DNA of 64,000 bases from Sansalvadorimonas sp965221135 (GCA_965221135.1 CBDCRZ010000113.1:1-64000), one strand, 5' to 3'; positions 26,371 through 35,514 are shown, counted from the stretch's first letter. A program made the numbers and translations. The notes: generated by a model from the letters alone, not told the origin.

Positions 26371-27256
26371 GTACGACAGAAGAAACACAGGTTATAGAAG
26401 GGTGGGGTGACCAGGCTCGGCTGGTTTCTGATAAAGAGTCACCGGATAGCGAACCATCTCATACAGACACGGCTTCCGGTTCATCAACTTCTCGCCATCA
26501 TAATTTTTTGATTCTGATTTAAGTGAGCCTTTAACCTCCTCTCATAAAGGGCGAAGAGGCACTGATAGTCTGGGACGGGGGCAGATTACCGGGAATCTGT
26601 TTCTGCATCTGGGCGCAGACATTATTGCTCTGTTGTCACTGTTACCAGGGTTAGGGCGTCCGGTCGATGTTTGCCGTATGAAGGAGCGCATACAGGAACA
26701 GCTGGTAACCCTGCGCGGGGAAGGCAGTTTTATGAACTGTCATCCCTGGGCGCTGGAAAAAAGCGGCATGGTCTTTTGTGCCGCAGTGGATGAGGCCGTA
26801 TTGAAGACCGATTGGGGGCTGGCCTCGGGCTGGGCTAATGACACACTGTTGAGCCGCATTTATGGGCGGCGTAATGGTGGTGAGTTGTTCTTCCAGTTGA
26901 TTGAGCATGCCCGAAGTCAGCCTGAGATGATGGCCGATTTTCTTGAACTGCAGTACATATTGCTGCGTCTCGGGTTCAGTGGTCGTTACCATGACCAGCC
27001 GGGGCAGTTGCAGACCATTGGCTATGAACTCTACCGCACTGTGCAGCGCATCAAACCTGCGAGTGCCCTTGAATGTCCTCAGATGCCTTCTGTGCGTGAA
27101 CGTGGACGTCTGCACAGGTTTCGCTGGGGACGTATAACCCTGTCCACTCTCACCGTGACATTGGTTCTGTTGCTGGTGGGCGGAGGGCGCTATCTGCGAG
27201 TGATGGACCGACAGGAACATTATATTCAGTTGTTCACGGCAGGGCAGCGGCTATGA
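26367..27256 (+). pseudogene. tssL: T6SS membrane protein TssL (DotU/IcmH), frameshifted at a T6 run
   Basis: The main part (in frame from about 26505 to 27256) is TssL: NLFLHLGADIIALLSLLPGLGRP, then CHPWALEKSGMVFCAAVDEAVLKTDWG, ending with a single membrane helix near the C-terminus (LSTLTVTLVLLLVGGGRYL). The N-terminal 45 residues (MSTTEETQVIEGWGDQ to SRHHN) are in another frame starting at ATG 26367, which stops at 26520-26522. The frames meet at the T6 run 26504-26509, where one more T, or a -1 shift, would give one continuous protein of about 296 residues. The TssL C-terminus overlaps tssM (ATGA). A downstream restart (for example TTG 26633) would lose conserved N-terminal sequence. It may be a sequence error, real phase variation, or slippage. 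Confidence 0.85.
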
Positions 27257-30200
27257 ACCCATTGCGACTGGTTCTGCTGATTCTCAGTGGTGGTGCAGGC
27301 TTAATGACGATCGCCTGGCTGCTGTTGAAACAGTTTGGGCTTTGGTCGGTTTCGCTGTTCTTGAGTGTGATGATTGTTATTGCGCTGGTCACGCTGTTGA
27401 TCAAGTGGAGTAAACGCAAAAAAGGGCAGGCGCAGCAGAAGAAACAGAGCCCTGGGGCCATTGCTCAACAGAAGGAGCAGGAGGCCATCAGCGAAGATCT
27501 GCGCAAGGCGGCAAAAGACCGTGAAAGATGGGTTCTCCGCGCCATAACATCGGTCTTTAAACAGCTGGCAGTGCGGGTTGATGGTAATCCTTACGACCTG
27601 CCTCTGTATCTGATGATTGGGCCGGAAGGTGCAGGCAAAACCCAGTTATTAAAAGCCTTTGGGCTGGTACGCATGCGCACTCCCGAACTGGAGGAGGCTT
27701 CTGACTGTCTGGAGGTTTGGGGTAGCGAGCATCTGGTTGTGGTCAAACTCTGGGGGCGGCTCTATGAGCAGGGTGGTGGTGAAAGCGATGTGCAGCTCTG
27801 GGAGAAAACCCTGCAGAAGCTGTTGCAACAAAAGCCCCGCCGTTGCCTGAACGGTATTCTTGTTACTTTGCCGGTCACACTACTGACCACAGAACAGACG
27901 GATGTGCGGGAACAGCAGACCACTTTTTTACGACGACGGTTACGGGAGACCTGTCGAACACTGGGGCAGAAGCTTCCGGTATATATGCTGATTACACAGT
28001 CTGATCGTCTCGCGGGTTTTTCGGGCGCTTTTCGCATGGCACTGCCCGGGGAAACCGAGCAGTGTCTTGGCGCGCTGGTGGATGACCCCTCTCTTGACAA
28101 AGGCTTTCGACAGGAGTGGTTTGAAAAGAGCTGGTCACGACTGCGGGTGGCTATTGAGCGACGTATAACCCTGGCTTTAAATGAAGAGACGGAAGCGCGT
28201 CATCGAGGTGACATTATTACCCTGTCCTGGCAGCTGCGCTGCCTGGGACCCAATCTGCTGGAAGTGCTGGGCACAGTATTCAGTCGTCACCCCTTGGGGT
28301 TGTCCCTGCATTTACGAGGGTACTTTCTGACAGGTCGGGGAGGAGACAACCCGACCGAAGACCCCCTTGTCCGCTATCTCAATGGCCATTATGGATTTGT
28401 GGGTGCTGAAGTGCCCCTGCCTGTAGCTACAGCCAGCACAGCACTGTTTTCCAAAGGGCTGGTTCCGGGGGTTCTGTTACCGGAGATCAGTCTGGCCGGG
28501 CGAAATATCAGGCGGGTCTGGTGGTGGCGGCTGGGTTATAGCGGATGGCTGGCTTTCTGCATTCTTCTGGTGGCCTTGACAGGGTTGTGGACTTTTGAAA
28601 ACCTGAAATATGTACAGGAGCGCGGGTATACCCTGAGGGATACATGGAACAGGGTACGTGCAGAGCCCCCCAATAACGACGATCTGCTGAGTACAATTCG
28701 CTGGATGGGCACCCTGCACACCATGATTGAGAGTTATCGACATCCTGTGCCCTGGTATATCTCGTCCTGGTTTATTAATCATGGGCAGGGTAAGGCGCTG
28801 TATCATCACTGGCTCCATGAACTCAATGAAAAACTGCGCCCGAAGTTGCTGGAATGGCTGGCCAGCAGTGTTGAGAAGGATCTCGGCCAAAATCGCCCTG
28901 ACAGGTTGGTGACCAGTATTCAGTTCTATCTGGCCCTCACCGGGCAGAAGAGCCTCTCTCCTAATGAAGCCAGTCGGCAGAGACTGGTGGGGCTGGTACT
29001 TGGGGAAGAGCATCCTCGACTGGAAGATGCACTCTATGAACAGCTGAGTGTGCTGATTCAGCATCCGGGAATGGTCGCAGAACGTAATACAGTGTTTATG
29101 GATCTGCTTCATAAACGCTGGCAAAAACTGGGTTCAGGAGATGTTTTTCTGCAGAACATTGCAGGTCTCAAGGGCTTGGTACATATTCCGGTTACACGTT
29201 TTTTTTCGCCGAATTTTCTGTCTACTTTTACCCTGTCGGAAGATCTTGAAAAGAAAGGGGTTCCACTGCTGTATACCGCCAGGGGGGCGGGGCAAATGGA
29301 TTTAAAACCGGATGATGAAACCCTGCGGATATATCTGGCAATACGGCAGGCGATCTTCCACCCACAGTTAACCGATATATCTGCGGCTGAGAAACGTCAG
29401 GCACTGCAGACGATCTGGGACAGCTACTTTTTAAACTACCGAACCTTTTGGCAACAGTTTCTCAGTTCCTTGAGCCTGAGGCCGCTGAAAAGCCCGGAAC
29501 AGCTGGTTCAACTGTTGAATCGTCTGGGCTCCCCGGGTGATTCCCCCCTTGAAACACTGGTTACACTGGTTGTGACGAATACCCGGTTAGGTCATACGCA
29601 GACGTCACAATCCGAATCACCTTCGGGTTCCTCCTCTCATGCTTCTCAAGCATCCGTTACTGCAACGAGTCAGGTAAAAGCGGTTGAGGCACAAGCAACA
29701 TCAGCAAATCTCAAAAAGGAAGCCGCTTCACCGAAAACGACATTGGCAAAGCTCTTTAAAAAGAAGCCAGAAGCTCATCGTGACACTCAGCTTCCCGTCA
29801 GTCAGGTAGAAGACCTCGCCAATCGTTTTGGGGAATACGCCCAACTCAACCAGAGTACCGGCAAGGAACCCGCATTACTCGATACCCTCACTCATCAGCT
29901 GCATACCTTGACGATACAGGTGAACCCGGCGCTAACAGGTGAGAAAGCCGATGATCTGGCATTTCAATTGATGAATGCAGCCGCAACAGGCAAGGGGACA
30001 GGTATTACCTGGCCACAGGCTTTAAGCGACCGCCTGCCGGAAGTGCCGGTGCGCTTGATGACTGATATTCATAACACCCTGATTCATTTCCTGTTGGATG
30101 GCGCTGCCCGCCAGATTAATAAGGTTTGGCAGCGGGATGTGTTTCCAGTATGGGAGAACAGCCTGAGTAGCCGTTACCCCTTTAACAGTCGTGGGCAGGA

Positions 30201-30813
30201 TGCTGATCCTTCCCGGGTTGAAAGCTTTTTTGCAACGGACGGAGTATTTGATCAATTTACCGTTAGCTGTTTAAAACCATTTTCGAATTTGCGGCGAGAT
30301 AGCCAGGGGCAGTTACTGCTGGAGAAAAAATCCGTGGAGGGGGAGTTCCTCCCGCTGCAGGCCGGGTTTTGGCAGCAGGTCAGGGGAGTCAGTTATTTAA
30401 GGGAGTTGCTGTTCGACAGTCATCATCGCCTGAGTATGACTCTCCAGCTGAAAGCCAGTGCCATGAGCCCTCGCGCAACCTTATTACGGCTGGAAAGCGA
30501 TAGTGGTGTGCTAACCAGTCGCCATGGTCCGGCGCAATGGCATACGTTGCAATCGACGGGGGCGAGTGCTGGTAACCCGCTCACATTGAGTCTGCTTAGC
30601 GATGACCTGGTTCTGGCAGAGCAACACTGGAGTGGTCCCTGGCGCTGGTTGCGCTGGCTGGAAGCGGGAAAAATGACGCCTGTCAGTGATGGTGTATTCA
30701 AGGTCGATTACACCCTGCGTGATTATCAGGCCGAGTTTATGGTTCGTCCTCCAGGGAGTCACTGGCCCCAGAGCTTGCTGGGGCAGCTGCGTTTACCGGA
30801 GAGCCTGCAATAG
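27253..30813 (+). CDS. tssM: T6SS inner-membrane protein TssM (IcmF)
   Basis: 1186 residues. Two N-terminal membrane helices (about 3-24 and 32-52) are followed by a cytoplasmic domain with Walker A GPEGAGKT (123-130), so NTP binding is likely retained. A third helix at about 419-440 (WLAFCILLVALTGLWTF) leads to a long periplasmic region. A Ser/Ala/Lys-rich linker at about 785-850 interrupts it before the C-terminal beta domain that binds TssJ. It starts inside the tssL stop (ATGA at 27253). It is the last gene of the fha-tssJKLM block; a 119-base gap precedes the kinase gene. Confidence 0.94.
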   Translation: MNPLRLVLLILSGGAGLMTIAWLLLKQFGLWSVSLFLSVMIVIALVTLLIKWSKRKKGQAQQKKQSPGAIAQQKEQEAISEDLRKAAKDRERWVLRAITSVFKQLAVRVDGNPYDLPLYLMIGPEGAGKTQLLKAFGLVRMRTPELEEASDCLEVWGSEHLVVVKLWGRLYEQGGGESDVQLWEKTLQKLLQQKPRRCLNGILVTLPVTLLTTEQTDVREQQTTFLRRRLRETCRTLGQKLPVYMLITQSDRLAGFSGAFRMALPGETEQCLGALVDDPSLDKGFRQEWFEKSWSRLRVAIERRITLALNEETEARHRGDIITLSWQLRCLGPNLLEVLGTVFSRHPLGLSLHLRGYFLTGRGGDNPTEDPLVRYLNGHYGFVGAEVPLPVATASTALFSKGLVPGVLLPEISLAGRNIRRVWWWRLGYSGWLAFCILLVALTGLWTFENLKYVQERGYTLRDTWNRVRAEPPNNDDLLSTIRWMGTLHTMIESYRHPVPWYISSWFINHGQGKALYHHWLHELNEKLRPKLLEWLASSVEKDLGQNRPDRLVTSIQFYLALTGQKSLSPNEASRQRLVGLVLGEEHPRLEDALYEQLSVLIQHPGMVAERNTVFMDLLHKRWQKLGSGDVFLQNIAGLKGLVHIPVTRFFSPNFLSTFTLSEDLEKKGVPLLYTARGAGQMDLKPDDETLRIYLAIRQAIFHPQLTDISAAEKRQALQTIWDSYFLNYRTFWQQFLSSLSLRPLKSPEQLVQLLNRLGSPGDSPLETLVTLVVTNTRLGHTQTSQSESPSGSSSHASQASVTATSQVKAVEAQATSANLKKEAASPKTTLAKLFKKKPEAHRDTQLPVSQVEDLANRFGEYAQLNQSTGKEPALLDTLTHQLHTLTIQVNPALTGEKADDLAFQLMNAAATGKGTGITWPQALSDRLPEVPVRLMTDIHNTLIHFLLDGAARQINKVWQRDVFPVWENSLSSRYPFNSRGQDADPSRVESFFATDGVFDQFTVSCLKPFSNLRRDSQGQLLLEKKSVEGEFLPLQAGFWQQVRGVSYLRELLFDSHHRLSMTLQLKASAMSPRATLLRLESDSGVLTSRHGPAQWHTLQSTGASAGNPLTLSLLSDDLVLAEQHWSGPWRWLRWLEAGKMTPVSDGVFKVDYTLRDYQAEFMVRPPGSHWPQSLLGQLRLPESLQ

Positions 30814-30932
30814 TTCAAGACAATAGTTCAACGAGTAAGGCTATTTAAGTAAGGCATTCATAATGGGCAGTAGGGCATGCTGGTTCATGCTCTGGATGAA
30901 AGGCGGATGCTAAAAACTGGAAGTAAAGCGAC

Positions 30933-31739
30933 GTGAAAGAAACAAGCACCGTTGATTTTTCACAGGGGCTCCGGCGTCATCATCTGGCGCTGACTGGCCG
31001 GGGCCATGGGCGTTTTCTACGTCAGGCCCGTGATACGGTGACAGGCCGTTTCTGTATGATCAAAGGCCCGTTTCAAAACTGCCGGGATAATGATCGTTTC
31101 TCCCGTGAGGCTCATATTCTTTCCCATCTTGTCTGTGACGGTATTGTGGGGTTGAGGCACTGTTTCCGGCAGGAAAAAAAATGCTGGATAGTGTTGGATT
31201 ACCTGCCGGGTCACAACCTGAAGGATTTGCAGAACAAGTCACTGTTGTCAGTGGATAAGGCCGGTTGGATCATAGGTCGACTGGGTCGACTCCTGGAGTT
31301 TTGTCACCAGAGGGGCTGGGCTCACTGCGATATCTGTCCTGAGAATATCCAGAGCCATGGTTCCCGAATCTGGCTGCTGGATTTTGGCGCTTCTCTCTCA
31401 TTGGGGCAGGCTTACCCCTGGCGACGGCAGGTGCGCCCTGTCTGGAGTAGTCCGGCGTTACTCGATGGCAAAGGCCGGGTCTCCCCAGCAGATGATACCT
31501 ACAGTCTGACACTGCTGGCCTGTCAGCTTCTGACCGGGCAGCACCCGGCAAAACGATTTACTGCAGACACATCCGATGCAGTGCCAACACATCATGCTGC
31601 TGCTAACAGTCGCTGGGCCCGTAAGCTGCAGAGACCAGGTCGCCTGAGTCGTCGCCAATGGAAGTTTCTTCAGGATGCTCTGGAGCACCCTGCCGGGCTG
31701 TCAGCCCAGGATCTATCGGTACAGGCTTTGGGGTGGTAG
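30933..31739 (+). CDS. Soluble Ser/Thr protein kinase of the T6SS (PpkA-like catalytic domain)
   Basis: 268 residues forming a single Hanks-type kinase domain. Seen: glycine-rich loop GRGHGRF (22-28), Lys44 (FCMIKG), alpha-C Glu59 (SREAHIL), catalytic loop HCDICPEN (131-138, Asp133, Asn138) and DFG (150-152). The usual Arg before the catalytic Asp is Cys here (HCD), so it is not an RD kinase. That suggests it is not switched by classical activation-loop phosphorylation. There is no membrane helix or periplasmic domain, unlike PpkA. With the FHA protein at 23599 it could form a Thr-phosphorylation switch for T6SS assembly, but no PppA-type phosphatase is present in the window. The start is a GTG with a weak upstream site. 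Confidence 0.85.
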   Translation: MKETSTVDFSQGLRRHHLALTGRGHGRFLRQARDTVTGRFCMIKGPFQNCRDNDRFSREAHILSHLVCDGIVGLRHCFRQEKKCWIVLDYLPGHNLKDLQNKSLLSVDKAGWIIGRLGRLLEFCHQRGWAHCDICPENIQSHGSRIWLLDFGASLSLGQAYPWRRQVRPVWSSPALLDGKGRVSPADDTYSLTLLACQLLTGQHPAKRFTADTSDAVPTHHAAANSRWARKLQRPGRLSRRQWKFLQDALEHPAGLSAQDLSVQALGW

Positions 31740-31755
31740 CCAAAATTTTATGGTC

Positions 31756-31779
31756 AAACACACTGTAAACAGTGTGTTT
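31756..31779. promoter_or_regulatory. Perfect 11-bp inverted repeat before mazEF
   Basis: AAACACACTGT, two bases (AA), ACAGTGTGTTT: a 24-bp perfect palindrome, 17 bases after the kinase stop and about 100 bases before mazE. It could be the operator bound by the MazE-MazF complex, since autoregulation by palindromes is usual in that family. It could also be a weak terminator for the kinase gene, as TTTC follows. Confidence 0.5.
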
Positions 31780-31881
31780 CTTGCGTGAAACTTCCGTTTC
31801 TGGAACAAACTCTAACAAAAGCAGTCATACATGTATCAACATTTGTATATACCTGCATATGTATCTTTGAGGGATGATTCA

Positions 31882-32076
31882 ATGGAAACAGAAATCAAAA
31901 GGTGGGGTAACAGTGCAGCAGTTCGTCTTCCTGCCACATTACTGGCTAAAGCAGGGCTTGAAGTTAACAGCAGCGTAGAAATTCAGGTTCTTGACGGGGA
32001 GATTCTCATTAAACCTGTCAGCCTACAACAGGATCTTACGCTCAATGATGCACCCAAGGGACAGGAGCAACTTTAA
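31882..32076 (+). CDS. mazE: MazE-like antitoxin (AbrB/SpoVT family)
   Basis: 64 residues from ATG 31882: METEIKRWGNSAAVRLPATLLAKAGL is the swapped-hairpin AbrB/MazE DNA-binding fold, and the acidic tail would bind the toxin. I prefer this start to the 17-codon longer one because GAGGGAT lies 7 bases upstream and the conserved fold begins at once. The stop overlaps the toxin ATG by one base. MazE neutralises MazF and together they usually repress their own promoter. Confidence 0.88.
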   Translation: METEIKRWGNSAAVRLPATLLAKAGLEVNSSVEIQVLDGEILIKPVSLQQDLTLNDAPKGQEQL

Positions 32077-32422
32077 TGTCTTACATACCAGAATGTGGAG
32101 ATTTGATCTGGTTAGATTTCGACCCCACTCAGGGGACAGAGATTCAAAAGACACGGCCTGCTCTGGCTCTGTCTCAAAAAATGTTGAATGAAAAGGTTAA
32201 CCTGGCTCTGGTTGTCCCCGTTACATCCACAGTTCGTGGTCACGGATTTGAAGTCCTGATTTCAGGTAAGAAGGTTTCGGGTGTCGTTTTGTGTCAACAG
32301 ATACGAACCATTAACTACAGAGTACGAATGATAAAAAAAATGAAACAGTACCGAGGCAAATAGTGGACGATGTACTCGCCAGAGTGCGTCTACTTGTATC
32401 CTGGGAGCCTGGCCAAGAATAG
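32076..32422 (+). pseudogene. mazF: MazF/PemK-type endoribonuclease toxin, frameshifted near the C-terminus
   Basis: The first 85 residues are standard MazF: CGDLIWLDFDPTQGTEIQKTRPALALS, then VVPVTSTVRGHGFEVLI and VSGVVLCQQIRTINYR. They include the Arg-Pro catalytic region and the strand that binds RNA. At the A8 run 32333-32340 the frame leaves the family sequence, giving a shortened end at 32363. With one more A, or a -1 shift, the reading continues IVDDVLARVRLLV, the usual MazF C-terminal helix, to TAG 32420-32422. MazF cuts mRNA at short motifs. Loss of the last helix would probably impair it. The restored stop lies inside a mobile-element end (32403-32431). Confidence 0.82.
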
Positions 32423-32431
32423 CGGCCGAAG
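32403..32431 (+). mobile_element. Single end of the MITE-like element seen at 56166
   Basis: GGGAGCCTGGCCAAGAATAGCGGCCGAAGC matches, with a few changes, the left end of the element at 56166-56333 (AGGAGCCTGACCGAGAATAG then CGGCCGTAGC). No matching right end is seen nearby, so this is a solo end or a decayed copy. Confidence 0.55.
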
Positions 32432-32482
32432 CTTAGATCGAAAGAAATAAAACTAACAAACCATGATCCAGGGATAAGAAGT

Positions 32483-32764
32483 ATGATTCTGGAAGTCGCA
32501 TTACTGGATGTAAAGCCAGGTCAGGAACAGGCGTTTGAAGAGGCCTTCGAAAAGGCGCAAACCATTATCAGCAGTATGTCCGGTTATATCTCCCATGAAT
32601 TAAAACATTCACTGGAAGACAAGAGTCGTTATCTGCTGCTGGTGAACTGGCAGACTCTTGAAGATCACACAGAGGGCTTTCGTCAGTCCCCTGAGTATCA
32701 GCAGTGGAAGGCACTGTTACACCATTTCTATGACCCATTTCCAACAGTTGAACACTTTGCATAA
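32483..32764 (+). CDS. Antibiotic-biosynthesis-monooxygenase (ABM) domain protein
   Basis: 93 residues, the length of a single ABM ferredoxin-like domain. MILEVALLDVKPGQEQAFEEAFEKA is the typical first strand and helix, and YLLLVNWQTLEDHTEGFRQSPEYQQWKALL matches the second half. Members act as small quinone or heme monooxygenases or as binding domains. The substrate cannot be read from the sequence. The ATG is preceded by GGGATAAGAAG. It stands alone between mazF and the convergent DUF6931 gene and has no evident link with the T6SS. Confidence 0.82.
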   Translation: MILEVALLDVKPGQEQAFEEAFEKAQTIISSMSGYISHELKHSLEDKSRYLLLVNWQTLEDHTEGFRQSPEYQQWKALLHHFYDPFPTVEHFA

Positions 32765-32812
32765 TTTTTTTGTGCATTAGTGGTTGCTGAAACCTTACGC
32801 TTACAGAAACAG

Positions 32813-33433
32813 TCAGGGTTGCTCTGGCATTTCTCCCTGGGCAATAGCCATCCCCCGTTCAATAAATAATGGGAAAAGGGTTTCTGCCTGACTGCCATCA
32901 GGTAGAACTGCGGCCAGGGTAATGGCCCCGGCAATCGCCTTGCTGTAAAGGAAGGGGGGCGGTGGAACAACAGGCGTGTCTGGTGGTGTCATACTCCCGC
33001 TGCTCCAGAATACGGCCTGTGCCACCCAGCCCGGTGGCGTTTGCAGCTGTGCAGCCTGAGCCGCTTTTTCTGCTGCCCGACGATGATCTTCATCGGGTGT
33101 GCGGTACCAGGCCCGGGCAATGGCTAAAGCCTGCTGTTCCTGTTCATTGAGAGCTGCTTTTTTATTCGAAGCCTCTTGCTTAATTTGTGACTGACGACAG
33201 CATTGCAGTGCCCAGGCAATGGCTTCCCGTGGTGGGAGCCCATGGGCGATAAAGGTTATGCAGTCTTGCGGCAGGTTTTCTGTATCAAGCTTTTCAATAA
33301 ACTGTTCTGGAGTCAGCGCCGGGTCCAGGAGCGGTTGTACGTCCTTTGGGAGGTCATAGCGGCTGGTAATGGTCGTCGCCAGCGGGTAAGGCATTTTGGG
33401 TAGGAGCTGCTTGGACAGGAGCTGTGTAGCCAT
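32813..33433 (-). CDS. DUF6931-like protein next to VgrG
   Basis: 206 residues, cytoplasmic. An Ala/Gln-rich helical middle (about 85-135) is preceded by ITFIAHGLPPREAIAWALQCCR, which resembles the start of DUF6931 domains that occur beside T6SS vgrG genes. The Pro-rich segment TPPDTPVVPPPP (about 148-159) is followed by a hydrophobic helix, AIAGAITLAAVL. It starts 8 bases after the vgrG stop with AAGG upstream, so it is co-transcribed with vgrG. The function is not established. A role in effector loading or as a VgrG accessory is an inference from position. Confidence 0.6.
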   Translation of the reverse strand: MATQLLSKQLLPKMPYPLATTITSRYDLPKDVQPLLDPALTPEQFIEKLDTENLPQDCITFIAHGLPPREAIAWALQCCRQSQIKQEASNKKAALNEQEQQALAIARAWYRTPDEDHRRAAEKAAQAAQLQTPPGWVAQAVFWSSGSMTPPDTPVVPPPPFLYSKAIAGAITLAAVLPDGSQAETLFPLFIERGMAIAQGEMPEQP

Positions 33434-33441
33434 AAAACACC

Positions 33442-35478
33442 TTAATTAATTTTTGTCAGGCCGCCCTGAATCTGCACCATGGCTGGCGCTTTGACTTCAG
33501 CCATGGCATTGGCACTGACACTGGCCAGAGTGCCGGACATTTCCACTTTGGCGGTGCCTTTGATGGTGGTCATAATGGCATCCACTTCAGCTGTCGCCTG
33601 ACCTTTTAATGAAACCTGCGGTGCACTGATTTCTACCGAGGCTGGGCCAATGCTGATTTTGCTGGCACCCACTGTCAGTTCAATACTGGTCTGGCCTTTC
33701 AGACTGATACTGGGGGCAGACAACGTCAGGCTGGTACCCGCATCAAACTTGCCATCGGTGCCGGCACTGCACGCAAGGCTCTGGCTGGCTTTGCAGGTGA
33801 GCGAGGCACTGGTCTCCAGAGTCATGGTATCGGTGGACTGGATATCTGCCGTCTTATCAATAGAGAACTTCAGGGCATCTTTGCCGTGCCAGTTGGCTTC
33901 ACCGGTAATATCCAGGGTGTCTTTCCCTTCAATGGTGCTGGCACGATCCTGCCGTACCAGTGTGTTCATATCTTTTTGTGCCTGAAGATAGAGCAGCTCT
34001 TTGTCTTTTGTGTCGTCCAAACGGATCTCATTAGCATGGTCACTGCCGGCTGAAGGTGTGGTTCGGCTCAGCAGTCCACTGATGGCCGGGTTGGCATCGG
34101 GAATCGACAGCTGACCATTGTAGAGACAGCCCACAACCACAGGCTGGTCGGCTTCCCCATCAAGAAAACCCACCAACACTTCCTGGCCTACTCTCGGCAA
34201 GGTATGGCAGCCAAATCCGCCACCAGCCAATGGCTGCAGCACCCGTAACCAGCAGCTGGCGTGGTCATCGGGGTTATCTGCCCGGTCCCAGTGGAAGCGA
34301 ACCATTATCCGGCCATGGTCGTCAGTGTGAGTTTCGCTGTTGTCCGGACCAGTAACTCTGGCACTCTGCAGGCCGGGAATCCTTGCCGGTGAAGAGAGCT
34401 GTGGGCGGTAAGGCCAGCTATCTGGCTGACACTGAAAATGATTGCTGTACTCCATATCTGCCCGGTTTTCTGTACCGGTGATGCGATGGTGCACACTCAG
34501 CAGAAGGTAATCGCGCACCTGCTCGTTATCAGGATGACGGCTGAGGTGAAAGCGTCCTCCGGCCGTCATCCCCACTTCTGTAGAGTGGCCTTTTACTAAT
34601 AGGTGATGACTGTCGCTGGCTTCCATTTGTTTTTGTGCCAGGGCTGCCGTCGTGTCCCGGTCACGGCCATGCCCAGAGAATCGATAGGCCGCCAGCTGCA
34701 GGCTGCTGCGCCAGGAGTGGCGGCTGTTGATCTCACTGCTGTGAATGGCTTTGGCCTGTTCATCGCTGTAGCTTCCAGTGCTCTGGGCATTGCCCTGTAG
34801 CTGCAGGTGGGGTTGCCAGTGCACGAGTGCACGGTCCAGTTTTGTTGAATCCAGGTAATATTCCAGAGGGTCACAACAGCTGGTAAAGCCCTGGTTGCTG
34901 TCACTGATTATTAACTGATGACGGCCATCGGACTGCCTGAAATACCAGTAGAGACCATCCTCCCGCAGCAGTCTGTCTATAAAGGCGTAATCGGTTTCGT
35001 TGTACTGCACGCAATAGGTGCGCGAGGGCAGGGTACTGTTGACCTTGAATTGACAGTCGCTGCTCAGCCCATGTTCCCCCAATAAAGTGGTGGTGATCTC
35101 TTTACTGCTTTTATTCTGGAATATGCGGCAGTTGTCTCTCAGGTCGAGAAGTCGGAACCAGGGTTGCAGGGTCAGCTGGCAGCTTTGCAGACTGTTGGCT
35201 TTTTTGCCATGCAGTTGGACGATATCGGTGACTACACCATGAAAGCAGCGGGCTTCTTTGCGACGTTCCTGCAGACCGGGTCTATATTTTATCGTCATCG
35301 TCTGGCCAAGCAGGTCTGGTGGGGCGGGTTGGTCGTAAAGCAGGACAGCAGTAATGACAAACGGGCGACAAACAGTTTCTTCAACCTCCAGCTGTGACAG
35401 AAGCCACTGATCACCTTTTTCGGAGGTGGCAACCAGAGGCCGAATGTCCGCTGTTAATGATCCAGCTGTGCCAGTCAT
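33442..35478 (-). CDS. vgrG: T6SS spike protein VgrG (TssI)
   Basis: 678 residues. The gp27-like part spans about 10-370, with YCVQYNETDYAFIDRLLREDGLYWYF as the family signature. The OB/gp5 part follows at about 385-470, with DDHGRIMVRFHWDR and LPRVGQEVLVGFLDGEADQPVVVGCLYN. From about residue 500 the chain is a beta-helix needle of short repeated strands (ISLKGQTSIEL, VSLKGQATAEV and similar), ending QGGLTKIN. No extra C-terminal effector domain is present, so it is a plain tip that would carry cargo by adaptor or PAAR. No PAAR gene is seen in the window. The start lies 36 bases from the divergent Sel1 lipoprotein start. Confidence 0.95.
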   Translation of the reverse strand: MTGTAGSLTADIRPLVATSEKGDQWLLSQLEVEETVCRPFVITAVLLYDQPAPPDLLGQTMTIKYRPGLQERRKEARCFHGVVTDIVQLHGKKANSLQSCQLTLQPWFRLLDLRDNCRIFQNKSSKEITTTLLGEHGLSSDCQFKVNSTLPSRTYCVQYNETDYAFIDRLLREDGLYWYFRQSDGRHQLIISDSNQGFTSCCDPLEYYLDSTKLDRALVHWQPHLQLQGNAQSTGSYSDEQAKAIHSSEINSRHSWRSSLQLAAYRFSGHGRDRDTTAALAQKQMEASDSHHLLVKGHSTEVGMTAGGRFHLSRHPDNEQVRDYLLLSVHHRITGTENRADMEYSNHFQCQPDSWPYRPQLSSPARIPGLQSARVTGPDNSETHTDDHGRIMVRFHWDRADNPDDHASCWLRVLQPLAGGGFGCHTLPRVGQEVLVGFLDGEADQPVVVGCLYNGQLSIPDANPAISGLLSRTTPSAGSDHANEIRLDDTKDKELLYLQAQKDMNTLVRQDRASTIEGKDTLDITGEANWHGKDALKFSIDKTADIQSTDTMTLETSASLTCKASQSLACSAGTDGKFDAGTSLTLSAPSISLKGQTSIELTVGASKISIGPASVEISAPQVSLKGQATAEVDAIMTTIKGTAKVEMSGTLASVSANAMAEVKAPAMVQIQGGLTKIN

Positions 35479-35514
35479 ATCTGTGAGTTCCCAAAAAGCC
35501 TGCGGAGAGGATAG

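Noticed and set aside
29600..29770. Insertion of a foreign domain in TssM (Ser/Ala/Lys-rich stretch)
   Set aside because: It is in frame, of low complexity and in a region that varies in length in TssM; a linker is the simplest reading.
33442..33900. Evolved VgrG with a C-terminal effector
   Set aside because: The C-terminal part is only short beta-helix repeats (SLKGQ-type), the ordinary needle extension.
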